Of a stretch of 64,000 nucleotides of DNA, positions 1 through 8,688 are shown one piece after another. A program made the translations under genes and the position numbers. The notes under the pieces are model-generated. The model searched no databases. It saw only the letters and a program-made list of their open reading frames with translations, and was not told where the DNA came from. This DNA comes from Pantoea cypripedii (GTDB taxonomy: Bacteria; Pseudomonadota; Gammaproteobacteria; Enterobacterales; Enterobacteriaceae): positions 690,376-754,375 of the forward strand of contig NZ_CP024770.1 in assembly GCF_011395035.1 (NCBI RefSeq), in the 5' to 3' direction. Each line of letters starts with the position of its first letter. Positions within the stretch are counted from its first letter, which is position 1.

Positions 1-24
1 GAAGGCTGTGTGCCTTCGATGGAA

Positions 25-48
25 GCAATAATAACCTTAGTTATCATT
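25..48 (+). repeat. Intergenic 24-bp motif, copy 1
   Basis: This 24-bp stretch matches positions 8689-8712 with only two differences. Its core is an imperfect palindrome, TAACCTTAGTTA, followed by TCATT. Copy 1 lies beyond the 3' end of the first DUF1471 gene and copy 2 lies about 50 bp upstream of the second DUF1471 gene, both in the same orientation. A related word, GGTTATCAT, also occurs near 12642-12654 (minus) and 22616-22624. It may be a regulator site; the function is unknown. Confidence 0.45.
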
Positions 49-55
49 TCACGAT

Positions 56-94
56 TGATAATTAGTGCGATAACTGTGATCTGGCTAATTATCA
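56..94. repeat. Inverted repeat downstream of DUF1471 gene
   Basis: Perfect 10-bp arms TGATAATTAG (56-65) and CTAATTATCA (85-94) surround a 19-bp spacer, 17 bp past the end of the leftward DUF1471 gene. There is no T-run on either strand, so a regulator site fits as well as a transcription-end structure. Confidence 0.35.
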
Positions 95-110
95 CTCCCG
101 CGTTAACCGT

Positions 111-320
111 TTATTTAGTCAGTTCAGCTGACAGGTAAGCACCGTTATCGACGCGTGCACCGGTGATTTTGTAAGAGGCACCCGCCTGTTTAGCCTGAGC
201 AGCGATTTTGGCTTCTGCGCCATCCAGAGTTGAAGCGGAAGCGGTGATGCTCTGTGCGAAGCTGCCGAAAGAAACCAGTGACAGGGCCGCAACTGCAACG
301 AAAGTTTTGATAGATTTCAT
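111..320 (-). CDS. BhsA/McbA-type DUF1471 small periplasmic protein
   Basis: A 69-residue protein of the YdgH/BhsA/McbA (DUF1471) family, small secreted proteins of enterobacteria linked to stress and biofilm behaviour. The start at 320 is set by AGGAAT 6 bp ahead of the ATG; an upstream extension in frame has no such site. Residues 1-23 form a signal peptide with likely cleavage after SFA or SFAQ. The mature part, about 46 residues, carries the family pattern LDGAEAKIAAQAKQAGA followed by YKITGAR and a short final strand. A paralogue of 71 codons lies on the other strand at 8765. The family is clear from the sequence; the specific role is not. Confidence 0.85.
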   Translation of the reverse strand: MKSIKTFVAVAALSLVSFGSFAQSITASASTLDGAEAKIAAQAKQAGASYKITGARVDNGAYLSAELTK

Positions 321-597
321 GGTCAATTCCTCAGAGATAGTTTTTAGTGGGTGGGGCGTTGTGCCCCGATGTGAGAGAGAATAGACCTGTGGACCGGCGA
401 GTAAAAGCTGAGGGTTTTGCTGAAAGCATTCAAAAAAACTGAATGAATTTTGATTGCGAAAGCAGGCAGGGCGCCTTATTAACTCTACCAAGATGTTCGA
501 CGTGTACTTCCGCAGCTGAGTAAAACATGACGACAGCACGGGTAAACCGATGAATAGAATCATTCCTTTATCATTTGGAACGCTTTATCAGCCTGCC

Positions 598-1494
598 TCA
601 ATGCATTTTCTTCAAGAGAAAATCGACCAGCACTTTGATCCTTTTTGTTTTCCCTGCGCTTTTCAGATAATACAAATACACGGGCGGATAGGTACTCCAG
701 AAGGGTTCCATCACCGGAACGAATTTTTGTTTATCCGAGAGCAATTCATATACGGGTTCGAAAATCCGGCCGATCCCAAGGCCATTACGAATACCATCAG
801 CCATAACATCTATGTCGTTGCTCATTAACTGAAACGGCATTTCTACCGTCAAGTGTTCGCCCTTTTCTTCCAGAATCAGCGGCAGAATACGGTTATTGGT
901 GATAAACCGATAACCGATTAATTTATGCTGCTGAAGATCTGCAGGGGTCTCCGGCATACCGTATTCCTTAAGATAGGCTTCCGAAGCATACAGACCTGCA
1001 CGAAAAGGTTTCATCAACTGGCGGGCAACCACTCCCCCATCAAGAATGTCACCAAAACGAATTCCCAAATCATATTTCTCATCAATGATGTTGATCGTGC
1101 CGTCATAGACGGATATCTCCAGCTGTATTTCAGGGTAACACCGGCAGAACTCAGCCATAAAGGGTTTGAGAATTAGCACATACGCAAAGCGGGAAAGGGT
1201 TATTCGCACCAGTCCTGATGGCACCTGATTAAGGTCTCGGACGTTTTCCAGCGCGGTTTCCAGCGATTCGACGGCCAGGGTCGTCTGCTGCAATAGCTGC
1301 TGGCCCGCATCGGTCAATTCAATGCGTCGGGTTGTCCTGATAAATAATGGGTGCCCGGTATGTTGTTCAAGCAACTTTAATGCCTTACTTACCGATGGTG
1401 GCGTGATACCCAACTTCCTGGCCGCTGCGGTAATGCTACCCTCGCGGGCAATGCTCTGGAAAATACGTATCTGACTATAAATCACGTTGTTCAT
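598..1494 (-). CDS. LysR-family transcriptional regulator
   Basis: About 298 residues with an N-terminal winged helix-turn-helix (SITAAARKLGITPPSVSKAL) and a C-terminal effector-binding domain. The start at 1494 is preferred because AGGA precedes its ATG at suitable distance. A longer TTG start at 1551 has no ribosome site and would run into the palindrome at 1544-1558. The gene is divergent from the quinone reductase-like gene at 1648, so it probably controls that gene and the small genes behind it. The ligand is unknown. The protein is full length for the family. Confidence 0.85.
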   Translation of the reverse strand: MNNVIYSQIRIFQSIAREGSITAAARKLGITPPSVSKALKLLEQHTGHPLFIRTTRRIELTDAGQQLLQQTTLAVESLETALENVRDLNQVPSGLVRITLSRFAYVLILKPFMAEFCRCYPEIQLEISVYDGTINIIDEKYDLGIRFGDILDGGVVARQLMKPFRAGLYASEAYLKEYGMPETPADLQQHKLIGYRFITNNRILPLILEEKGEHLTVEMPFQLMSNDIDVMADGIRNGLGIGRIFEPVYELLSDKQKFVPVMEPFWSTYPPVYLYYLKSAGKTKRIKVLVDFLLKKMH

Positions 1495-1543
1495 TACTTC
1501 ATCCTGATGCAATGCGCCTGACAGAGGGTTTGTAAAAACATTA

Positions 1544-1558
1544 TTAGCCAATGGCTAA
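1544..1558. promoter_or_regulatory. Candidate LysR operator
   Basis: A perfect palindrome, TTAGCCA-A-TGGCTAA, in the gap between the divergent LysR gene and the oxidoreductase at 1648. It fits the T-N11-A form of LysR-type sites. Binding by the neighbouring regulator is an inference from position. Confidence 0.5.
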
Positions 1559-1647
1559 GAGTCTTTAAGCTATTGATGCCCTAAAAAACACAACCCACCC
1601 AGCCTATACTGAGCCCCATTCAACCAACTCTTTGTAAAGAATCAACA

Positions 1648-2205
1648 ATGCAAAACGTATTAATAATTTCCGGTCATCCGGACCTGACACAGTCTGTAGG
1701 CAATGCAACCATCCTGAAAGAAGTGGCGAACACCCTTCCCGGGGTAGAAATCCGCTATCTGGATACGCTTTATCCGGGTTATCAGATTGATGTCGCAGCA
1801 GAACAGGCAGCGCTGTTAAAAGCAGACGTGATCGTCTGGCAGTTTCCCTTTTCCTGGTATTCAGTCCCGGGTTTGATGAAGTTATGGATTGATCAGGTAT
1901 TTCTTCACGGTTTTGCCCATGGTTCAACGGCACAGCTAAAGGGTAAAAAACTTGTCGTGTCGTTTACTACGGGGGCACCACAATCACTCTACTCACCCGA
2001 AGGCTTGTTTGGGCATGATCTTGAAGATTATTTAATTCAGTTCAACACCACGGCCGCATTGTGCAATCTGGAACTGCAAGCCCCAATTTATACCTGCGGC
2101 ATCAGCTACGCAGGCCGTGACGAAGCAAAAACGGCTGAGCAGATTATTATTGCAAAAGAACATGCCTCGCGTTTGATTAGCGCAATCAACAATATGGCTG
2201 CCTGA
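1648..2205 (+). CDS. Flavodoxin-fold NAD(P)H oxidoreductase
   Basis: 185 residues of the flavodoxin_2 / NAD(P)H quinone reductase family (KefF, KefG and MdaB relatives). Visible marks are the N-terminal flavin phosphate loop SGHPDLTQSVGN, the stretch WQFPFSWYSVPGLMKLWID typical of the family, and the TTGAP loop near residue 112. The protein should be a cytosolic FMN- or FAD-binding reductase of quinones or similar electrophiles. It is the first gene of a rightward group with YciI and DUF2255 genes, divergent from a LysR gene. There is no adjacent Kef antiporter, so a KefF role is unlikely. Confidence 0.8.
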   Translation: MQNVLIISGHPDLTQSVGNATILKEVANTLPGVEIRYLDTLYPGYQIDVAAEQAALLKADVIVWQFPFSWYSVPGLMKLWIDQVFLHGFAHGSTAQLKGKKLVVSFTTGAPQSLYSPEGLFGHDLEDYLIQFNTTAALCNLELQAPIYTCGISYAGRDEAKTAEQIIIAKEHASRLISAINNMAA

Positions 2206-2235
2206 ACTGAGCAAATCTGGTAAAGGTGAAATAAA

Positions 2236-2532
2236 ATGTACATCATCAATATAACTGTTAATGCTGATATCAGTGCAGAGCAGCACGAAAGCCTTTTTCC
2301 AAAACATGCTAGCTGGTTTAAGAAATATTTTGAGGAAGGAAAATTTGTGCTGATCGGCCCTTATTCTGATCAGGAGCGCACGGGTATCATCATTGCCAGC
2401 ACTGAAACTCGCAGTGAGCTGAATGCCATTCTCAGCGAAGACTCTTATTTTCCGGACCTGGCTAATTATGAAATCCGTGAATTTATTCCAAAGATGATTG
2501 CATCAGATCTGCAGAAATTACAGATAGCTTAA
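2236..2532 (+). CDS. YciI-family protein
   Basis: 98 residues with the YciI-like alpha+beta barrel pattern: an N-terminal strand (MYIINITV), a helix with HASWFKKYFEEGKF, then the GPYSD loop and a C-terminal REFIPKM strand. The family's possible catalytic His and Asp (H24 region and the GPYSD loop) are present. AAAGGTG lies before the ATG. It is 30 bp behind the reductase gene and probably shares its transcript. YciI proteins resemble muconolactone isomerase and are found near oxidoreductases; no substrate can be named. Confidence 0.7.
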   Translation: MYIINITVNADISAEQHESLFPKHASWFKKYFEEGKFVLIGPYSDQERTGIIIASTETRSELNAILSEDSYFPDLANYEIREFIPKMIASDLQKLQIA

Positions 2533-2549
2533 CGCGAAAGGTGAAAATA

Positions 2550-2915
2550 ATGACCTGGAATAAAGATGTCCTGATTAATATAAATGCAGCAGATGACCTG
2601 AAAATCGCACCTTATACCCCGGATATGCGGACCACCGGTACACCAACATGGATTTGGGAAGTCGAAGGACGCCTTTTTGTCAGAGCATACAGTGGCACAT
2701 CCTCACGGTGGTTTCAGGCAGCACTTAATCAGCAGGCAGGAAAAATCCACACCTTAGGCCAGACGTTTGAGGTGTTATTTGCCCGGATAGACGATGCATC
2801 GCTGAATGAAAAAATTGACCAGGCCTACCGCCAAAAATACGCGAAAAGCAGTTATATGAAGGCAATGATTAGCGAACGCACAAAGCTCGCTACCGTTGAA
2901 ATTTTGCCTGAATAA
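2550..2915 (+). CDS. DUF2255-family protein
   Basis: 121 residues. The ATG at 2550 is preferred over a GTG at 2541, because the GTG lies inside the AAGGTG ribosome site of the ATG. The sequence shows the DUF2255 pattern: PTWIWEV near residue 35, then RAYSGTSSRWFQAAL, a strand with FARIDD, and a C-terminal helix ending in YRQKYAK. The family is often related to nitroreductase- or flavin-binding-like barrels. It follows the YciI gene by 17 bp. The function is unknown. Confidence 0.65.
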   Translation: MTWNKDVLININAADDLKIAPYTPDMRTTGTPTWIWEVEGRLFVRAYSGTSSRWFQAALNQQAGKIHTLGQTFEVLFARIDDASLNEKIDQAYRQKYAKSSYMKAMISERTKLATVEILPE

Positions 2916-2933
2916 GATGCATGAGATAATACA

Positions 2934-3547
2934 ATGCAATATACCAAACCTGGCAATATCGACCTGATTGTCTCCCGCATTTGCATGGGATGTATGGGTT
3001 TTGGGGATCCGACAATTGGACAGCATAGCTGGACACTGGCAGAAGCAGAGAGCCGCGAGATCATTCAACACGGTCTGGAAAACGGTATCAATTTTTATGA
3101 TACCGCCAGAGTGACGTACAAACCCAACCAGCATCAAAAGATGCTTACGCTAAAGGCAAATACGACAAAACCGCCGCACAAGGCCAGATCATGATTGGTC
3201 GCGTGGCTGAGCTCGCCACTCGTCACCATGTTTCAATGACAGAAATCTCTCTGGCATGGTTGTTGACCAAAGTGACTGCCCCGGTCGTTGGCGCAACGAA
3301 AAAGCACCATATTGAGGGTGCAGTAAAAGCGCTTGAATTAAACCTTAGCAAAGATGAGATTGCTTTTCTGGAAGCCTGTTATCGGCCACATAGCTTATCC
3401 GGCATCATGGCGCAAAATACTCCTCAGACGAAAGAAAATAAACAGGCGCAGGACTGGTATAACTCTCCAGGATACCAGCAAATTATCCCGATCCGTCATC
3501 GCTCGGGTAATTCACGTACTTATATTGTAGAAGGTCAACCTGAATAG
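2934..3547 (+). pseudogene. Broken aldo/keto reductase fused to a DUF1330 tail
   Basis: The first 60 codons are a normal aldo/keto reductase N-terminus ending at FYDTA, which holds the catalytic Asp. The frame then runs into junk. From about 3139 the C-terminal part of the same kind of reductase resumes in another frame (DAYAKGKYDKTAAQGQIMIG, then ISLAWLL and VVGATK). The central part with the catalytic Lys and His is gone. The C-terminal frame then passes from AGIMAQNTP-like sequence into QDWYNSPGYQQIIPIR and IVEG, which is the end of a DUF1330 protein. So at least two deletions have joined three gene pieces. An active enzyme is not possible. Confidence 0.75.
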
Positions 3548-3634
3548 TTGCCGCCGGATAGTGGATTTTGACGGCCATTCAACTCACGCCAGCAGCCGTG
3601 TGAATGAACCGTCTACGGTAGAAAATATCAAATA

Positions 3635-4117
3635 TCACTGGAGATATTGTTCATCTCCGACCTTTTCCAGCCAGTTAACATTGGTTCCCTCGTTGCTGGT
3701 TTCCTGTATCGCGATGTGAGACACACTGGTTGTCGAAGTTGCCCCGTGCCAATGCCGGACGCCAGGAGGGCAGCTTACTACATCACCGGCATGGATCGTT
3801 TTCTTCTCTTTTCCCCATTCCTGTACCCACCCCGTTCCTGCCGTCACGACCAGCGTTTGGCCTAACGGATGGGTGTGCCATGCCGACCTGGCACCAGGTT
3901 CAAAGGTGACGACCGATGCTGATGTACGCTGAGGTGCAACAGGCATTAACAGGGGGTCGACCCACACGCGGCCAGTAAAATTTTCCTGCGGTCCCTGAAT
4001 AAAATCACGGCTGCCACTTTTAGAAATCGTCATCGCTGACATGTCATTGGCCATTGCCGATAACGAAAACAACACGCCAAATGATAGTGAGAATGCAGCA
4101 GTTTTTTTCTTAAGCAT
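3635..4117 (-). CDS. Secreted cupin-domain protein
   Basis: About 160 residues. The start at 4117 (or 4120) follows GGAG at good spacing; longer starts have no site. Residues 1-24 form a signal peptide ending AMA-ND, so the protein is periplasmic. The cupin core shows metal-ligand motif 1 as WHTHPLGQTLVVTAG and motif 2 as GDVVSCPPGVRHWHGA. The pattern matches the cupins found next to carboxymuconolactone decarboxylases. Such a gene lies at 4803, and that protein too is exported. The reaction is unknown. A decayed LysR gene separates the two. Confidence 0.75.
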   Translation of the reverse strand: MLKKKTAAFSLSFGVLFSLSAMANDMSAMTISKSGSRDFIQGPQENFTGRVWVDPLLMPVAPQRTSASVVTFEPGARSAWHTHPLGQTLVVTAGTGWVQEWGKEKKTIHAGDVVSCPPGVRHWHGATSTTSVSHIAIQETSNEGTNVNWLEKVGDEQYLQ

Positions 4118-4259
4118 CATTAACTCCATAAGGTTATTGAATAAAAAGGTCAATACGTACGTTTTAAATCAAGGTCAATATTTCAACAGGCAGATCATTT
4201 GAACGTAATTATTTATAAAACCGCAGTGCATCAAACAATAAATTAAAAGCTTTTGAAGG

Positions 4260-4580
4260 CTATCCTCGACCTGGATAATAGATATAATATCCATCCCGGT
4301 AAGGACACCAAGCCTCCAGCACACTGGCTAACGCCCCTGCATCAAGATATTGCTGAGCAATATCCCTCGATACATATACCAGGCCATAGCCTTCAATCGC
4401 CGCATTTAATATCAGGTAGATACGGCTGAATTAGTCAGAGACACACTCCGTTTGGTTCTGGTCAGAAGTTTAACGCCAAGCCGGCTTTCCAGGGAATGCA
4501 GGCCGTGGCTCAACGCTGACTGGGATATGCCGAGATGCGCGGTTGCTCTACTTGACACCAAGGTTCGGTCGCAGTCTTAA
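4260..4580 (-). pseudogene. LysR-family regulator remnant with internal deletion
   Basis: Reading leftward, the N-terminal helix-turn-helix region is recognisable (GISQSALSHGLHSLESRLGV then LLTRTKRSVSLT). A stop follows within a few codons. The C-terminal end of a LysR protein then appears in another frame (EGYGLVYVSRDIAQQYLDAG, then YYIYYPGRG and stop). The first helix and the whole effector domain core, roughly 200 codons, are missing. No functional product is expected. It probably once controlled the cupin or decarboxylase genes beside it. Confidence 0.75.
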
Positions 4581-4719
4581 CATTTTGCAGTATAATTAAT
4601 GAGAAATTCTCACAACACTTTCAATTTATCGTCACTTATCAAACACCTGCTTTCGGAGTAAAGTGCATTAACGCTTCAGGTAATACCTTTTCAGCTGATT
4701 TTCCCGCCCATTATAGACA

Positions 4720-4741
4720 TAATTATTCCTGAAAATAATTA
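4720..4741. promoter_or_regulatory. A+T-rich palindrome upstream of the decarboxylase gene
   Basis: Perfect 8-bp arms TAATTATT and AATAATTA around CCTGAA, 62 bp before the start of the gene at 4803. The position suits an operator for the decarboxylase/exporter operon. The regulator is not known. Confidence 0.35.
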
Positions 4742-4802
4742 GTGGTGTTTATATTTTATTACCTGCCCTGGCCATACATGTTAATAACGGAGAATAAATC
4801 CG

Positions 4803-5600
4803 ATGTTAAATGCCTCTATTTTTAATTACCACCGAGCCAGACATTTTGCCATCATTACACTTCTTGGGTTGACATCGGCATTCTGTGATGCTGCCCCTGA
4901 TATTAAAGAGAAAAAGCCGATGCAACCTTCTGATAATTCCCCGACGCAAGTAAAAACCGATATATTATCCGCTCGCCAGCAAGCTATCATTCCTGTCGCC
5001 GCATTCGGTTCGGCAGGCACAATCGACAAACTCAATACAGCACTGAACGAAGGTTTAGATGCTGGCCTGACAGTCAATGAAATAAAAGAAGTTTTGATCC
5101 AGCTCTATGCCTACGCAGGTTTTCCGCGCAGCCTCAATGCCCTTGGCGAGTTAATGAAAGTGCTGGAAAAACGCAAACAACAAGGTATCGAGGATGTTTT
5201 GGGTAATCCACCCACCCGTGATATTCCCGCAGGAAGCGCACTGACTGCGGCTGGCACCCGTAATCAGACACGTTTGTCTGGTGGTCCTGTTCAGGGGCCG
5301 CTATTCGATTTTGCACCAACGATAAACCAATACCTCAGAACACATTTATTTGGTGATATTTTTGAGCGGGATAATCTCGACTGGCAAAGCCGTGAATTGG
5401 CGACGTTAAGCATGTTGTCTTCCCTTCAGGGTGTCGATTCTCAGATACAGGCCCATATGCGGATCGCCATGAATACCGGATTATCCGCAGGTCAGTTACG
5501 ACATCTGACCCAGGTGCTGGCGGATCGTGTTGATGAACAAACGGCACAACGTGCACATGAAGCACTGCAAAAGCATCTTGCTGCGGTTGCAGGAAAATAG
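4803..5600 (+). CDS. Exported double-domain carboxymuconolactone decarboxylase-like protein
   Basis: 265 residues. A signal peptide covers about residues 1-31 (hydrophobic core FAIITLLGLTSAF, then AA-PD), which is unusual for this normally cytosolic fold. Two CMD domains follow, near residues 57-125 (LNEGLDAGLTVNEIKEVLIQ) and 170-262 (RELATLSMLSSLQGVDSQIQ). Neither has the CxxC of AhpD, so peroxidase activity is unlikely. Six bases separate it from the exporter gene at 5606, so the two are one operon. The reaction is unknown. Confidence 0.75.
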   Translation: MLNASIFNYHRARHFAIITLLGLTSAFCDAAPDIKEKKPMQPSDNSPTQVKTDILSARQQAIIPVAAFGSAGTIDKLNTALNEGLDAGLTVNEIKEVLIQLYAYAGFPRSLNALGELMKVLEKRKQQGIEDVLGNPPTRDIPAGSALTAAGTRNQTRLSGGPVQGPLFDFAPTINQYLRTHLFGDIFERDNLDWQSRELATLSMLSSLQGVDSQIQAHMRIAMNTGLSAGQLRHLTQVLADRVDEQTAQRAHEALQKHLAAVAGK

Positions 5601-5605
5601 CATCA

Positions 5606-6949
5606 ATGCAGGCTGTCTCAGTAAAGAACCCAGCACGGGCGGCACTGAGTGCCGCATTACTCGGCTTTTTTATCATCACTCTTGACGCTGTCGTCGTGAA
5701 TGTCGCACTGCCAACCATTGGGAGGGAACTGAACGCGAGTATCATCGATCTCCAGTGGATCGTGGACAGCTATACTCTGGCTTTTGCCGCATTGCTGCTG
5801 TTTTCTGGTTCGCTGTGTGATCTGATCGGAGCACGCATGACCTTTGTTAGCGGACTATCCATCTTTGTGCTGGCATCAATAGCCTGCGGGATGGCTAAAA
5901 ATACCGACACCCTGATTATTTCACGTTTTGTTCAGGGAGTGGGGGCAGCATTAATTATGCCAGCAACAATGTCGCTTATCCGACATCACTTTGTCGATGC
6001 AACGCAGCGAGGACGTGCGGTTGCCATATGGGCAATGGGCGGATCTGTTGCTTCCACTTCCGGACCGTTAATTGGCGGTATACTGACGCAAACAGACTGG
6101 CGATGGATTTTCCTTATCAATATCCCGGTCGGACTGATTGCCCTGGCATTATTGACACGTATTCCTGCTTCGCCAAAACGCGCCGCGTCGTTTGATTACC
6201 TGGGGCAACTGGCCGCCACCCTGTTTATGGGCTCGCTGATTTACGGCACCATTGAGTCTGGCCGGCACGATTCGGACACATTCTCTGTCTGGTTGCCTTT
6301 TATTCTCAGCCTTGTATCTCTGATATTTTTTATGATTATACAAAAACGCAACGAGCATCCTATGATTCCTGAGGCGTTAATCGCTTCCAGTAATGTGAGA
6401 ATTTCCATGCTGGTAGGTTTCACGTTTATGGCTGGATACTTTGGTTTGCCCTTTTTAATGAGCCTCTATCTGCAACAACACCTTGGCCTTTCAGCCGCTA
6501 AAACAGGTGTAGTTTTCCTGCCCATGATGCTGACAGGACTTATCATCACGCCTTTCACGGCCCGGCTGGTTCACCGATTTAATGCGCGAAATTTGATCGT
6601 CTCCGGGCTGACGTCGATGGCTGCGGGTATGCTGTTACTGACGTTGCTCCCTACATCGGTGTCGGTGGCGTGGATTTCACTCACGATGATTCTGGTTGGG
6701 ATCGCGGGGCCTTTGGTTGCCCCACCGGTAGCCGCCTTATTACTGAACAGCGTCTCTCCTGCACTTGCCGGTATTGCCAGTGGAGTTTTCAATACCAGTC
6801 GACAGGTAGGTGGCGCGATGGCGATTGCCATATTTGGTGCCATCCTCGCGCAATCGCCGTCTTTTATGCCGGGTTTGCATGCCAGCCTGATACTCGCTGC
6901 TTGCCTGTCTCTGGGAACCGCAGTGATTGCGCTGAAATTACATTCATAG
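5606..6949 (+). CDS. DHA2-type major facilitator drug/compound exporter
   Basis: 447 residues, almost entirely hydrophobic, with the repeated helix pattern of the DHA2 (EmrB/QacA/SmvA) group. The first helix carries LDAVVVNVALP, the well-known D-x-T/V-VVNVALP motif. The loop motif GARMTF and RFVQGVGAALIMPATMSL follow, and antiporter motif C is seen as GGSVASTSGPLIGG. The length is near the short end for 14-helix members. It should be an inner-membrane proton-driven exporter. It follows the exported decarboxylase by 5 bp and precedes a LysR gene. Confidence 0.85.
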   Translation: MQAVSVKNPARAALSAALLGFFIITLDAVVVNVALPTIGRELNASIIDLQWIVDSYTLAFAALLLFSGSLCDLIGARMTFVSGLSIFVLASIACGMAKNTDTLIISRFVQGVGAALIMPATMSLIRHHFVDATQRGRAVAIWAMGGSVASTSGPLIGGILTQTDWRWIFLINIPVGLIALALLTRIPASPKRAASFDYLGQLAATLFMGSLIYGTIESGRHDSDTFSVWLPFILSLVSLIFFMIIQKRNEHPMIPEALIASSNVRISMLVGFTFMAGYFGLPFLMSLYLQQHLGLSAAKTGVVFLPMMLTGLIITPFTARLVHRFNARNLIVSGLTSMAAGMLLLTLLPTSVSVAWISLTMILVGIAGPLVAPPVAALLLNSVSPALAGIASGVFNTSRQVGGAMAIAIFGAILAQSPSFMPGLHASLILAACLSLGTAVIALKLHS

Positions 6950-6983
6950 TTTGCCTGATCCCCCCTTCTTTTGAGTCGCCACT

Positions 6984-7892
6984 ATGCAAATGAACCGAAC
7001 CGATATAGCAGATTTATTCTACTTTTGCGCTATCGCGCGGCATCAAAGCTTCAGCCGTGCCGCCATTGAACTGGGCGTAAGCGCATCCGCTCTCAGCCAT
7101 GCGCTAAAAGGATTCGAAGCACGTTTAGGTGTTCGTCTCCTGAACAGAACAACAAAGAGCGTCACGCTGACCGAAGCGGGAAAAACATTAGCACAGACGG
7201 TTCAGTCGCCGATTGAGACGATCGATTCGGCACTGGAGAAACTCAATTTATTCCGTGACTCGCCTGCTGGCCGTATTCGCCTGAATGTCGCGGTTGAAGC
7301 TTCGACATTATTACTGGCCCCGATACTGCCTGATTTTGTCGAACTCTATCCCGACGTTGAACTGGATATTGTGGCAACTAACCGCATCGTGGATATGACG
7401 GAGGAAGGATTTGATGCCGGGATCCGTTACGGCGGCACCATCCCTGAAGATATGATTGCCCAGCGCTTATCCGCAGATATCCGCTGGGTTGTGGCTGGTT
7501 CTCCTGACTATCTTGATCGCTTTGGTACTCCCCTGCACCCGAATGACCTAGCCACACATCGGTGTGTCAGTAACCGACTGGGTGACAACCGCATCTATCG
7601 ATGGGAATTCGACCGGGGTCACGAATCACTGGCAATTAAAGTGCCGCCGTTGATCACCGTTGACCAGGCCGAGACAGGGCTTGTCGCAGTGCTGAAAGGG
7701 GTGGGTTTGATGTATTACCCTGAGCCGTTAATTGCTAAATACGTCAAAGAAGGAAGCCTGCGTCTGGTACTTACCGATTGGGCCTCAATAGGGTCGGGTT
7801 TTCATATCTACTACTCCAGTCGCCGCCAGTTACCCACAGGTCTGAGACTATTAATCGATTTAATACGCAAAATTCAGCCGCTCGGCTTGTGA
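6984..7892 (+). CDS. LysR-family transcriptional regulator
   Basis: 302 residues: helix-turn-helix near residues 18-45 (SFSRAAIELGVSASALSHAL), the linker RLLNRTTKSVTLTEAGK, and a full effector domain ending in YYSSRRQLPTGLRLLIDLI. It is transcribed with the exporter gene 35 bp upstream. GAG lies 8 bp before the ATG at 6984. It may be the remaining intact regulator for the decarboxylase/exporter pair, whose other LysR neighbour is decayed. The ligand is unknown. Confidence 0.85.
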   Translation: MQMNRTDIADLFYFCAIARHQSFSRAAIELGVSASALSHALKGFEARLGVRLLNRTTKSVTLTEAGKTLAQTVQSPIETIDSALEKLNLFRDSPAGRIRLNVAVEASTLLLAPILPDFVELYPDVELDIVATNRIVDMTEEGFDAGIRYGGTIPEDMIAQRLSADIRWVVAGSPDYLDRFGTPLHPNDLATHRCVSNRLGDNRIYRWEFDRGHESLAIKVPPLITVDQAETGLVAVLKGVGLMYYPEPLIAKYVKEGSLRLVLTDWASIGSGFHIYYSSRRQLPTGLRLLIDLIRKIQPLGL

Positions 7893-7938
7893 TTCATTGC
7901 TGAGGAAAACTCAGCACTGCGTTAAATACGCATATCTG

Positions 7939-8494
7939 GTCTCAGTACAACGGAGAAATTATTGGCCGCTGGCTTGCCAGCAGTGGCAAACGAAACCGGA
8001 TTGTACTGGCGAAGAAAGTTTATCAGCCCATGGAAACCGGTCCCAACGATAAATATCTTTCCGCCTGGCATATACGGCGCGCATGCGATGAAAGCCTGAG
8101 ACGGCTGAAAACAGGCCATATCGGTGCATCATATTGACCGGTCTACCCTGTGGGAAGAAATATGGCAGGCGATGGAGCAACTCATCCGCGAAGGCAAGAT
8201 TACCTATGCAGGCAGTAGCAATTTCGCAGGCTGGAATATTGCTACCGCGCAGTGTTCAGCCATCTCGCGTAATCTTATCGGTCTGTCATCAGAACGGAGC
8301 CTTTACAATCTGACGCAGAGAAGCATCGAACTGGAAGTGATTCCTGCTATCCGCCATTTTGACCTTGGGTTGATTCCGTGGAACCCTTTGGGCGGTGGAT
8401 TACTCGGTGGTGTTTTGCAGAAGACACGCTGCGTTGCCTTGATGAAATCTGGCCGGGTCCAGGTGGACAGGCACCTGAAGCCTACGCCTGGTAA
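7939..8494 (+). pseudogene. Decayed aldo/keto reductase
   Basis: Pieces of one aldo/keto reductase can be followed through three frames. From about 7950 the frame reads EIIGRWLASSGKRNRIVLAK and later NDKYLSAWHIRRACDESLRR. A short deletion (about 11 bp) at 8117 shifts the frame before VHHIDRST, and the next frame runs through GKITYAGSSNFAGW to IPWNPLGGGLL. A second deletion near 8420 shifts again to LDEIWPGPGGQAPEAYAW and stop at 8494. The first 60 or so codons, with the catalytic Asp/Tyr, are missing. It was related to the YajO/YakC-like group. Confidence 0.75.
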
Positions 8495-8688
8495 AAATGA
8501 GGCGCATTAACAATGGCGTTGAAATATTAAGCCATACTGGCGACGTGCAAGTGACATTTGGACATGTTGCAAGTGATTAAAATACGCAGTAACAGGCACA
8601 TTCAGGTCGGCTGATTGATTGTCTATCGGCAGCACCTATCGGCGTGATAGTTAGCATGTTAACAATTGCAGCATTTATTGATAATATT

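Noticed and set aside
1495..1551. Longer TTG start for the LysR gene ending at 598
   Set aside because: No ribosome site, and it would read into the probable operator at 1544-1558.
1648..2205. KefF/KefG potassium-efflux regulator
   Set aside because: The fold fits, but no Kef antiporter gene is adjacent, so only a general oxidoreductase call is made.
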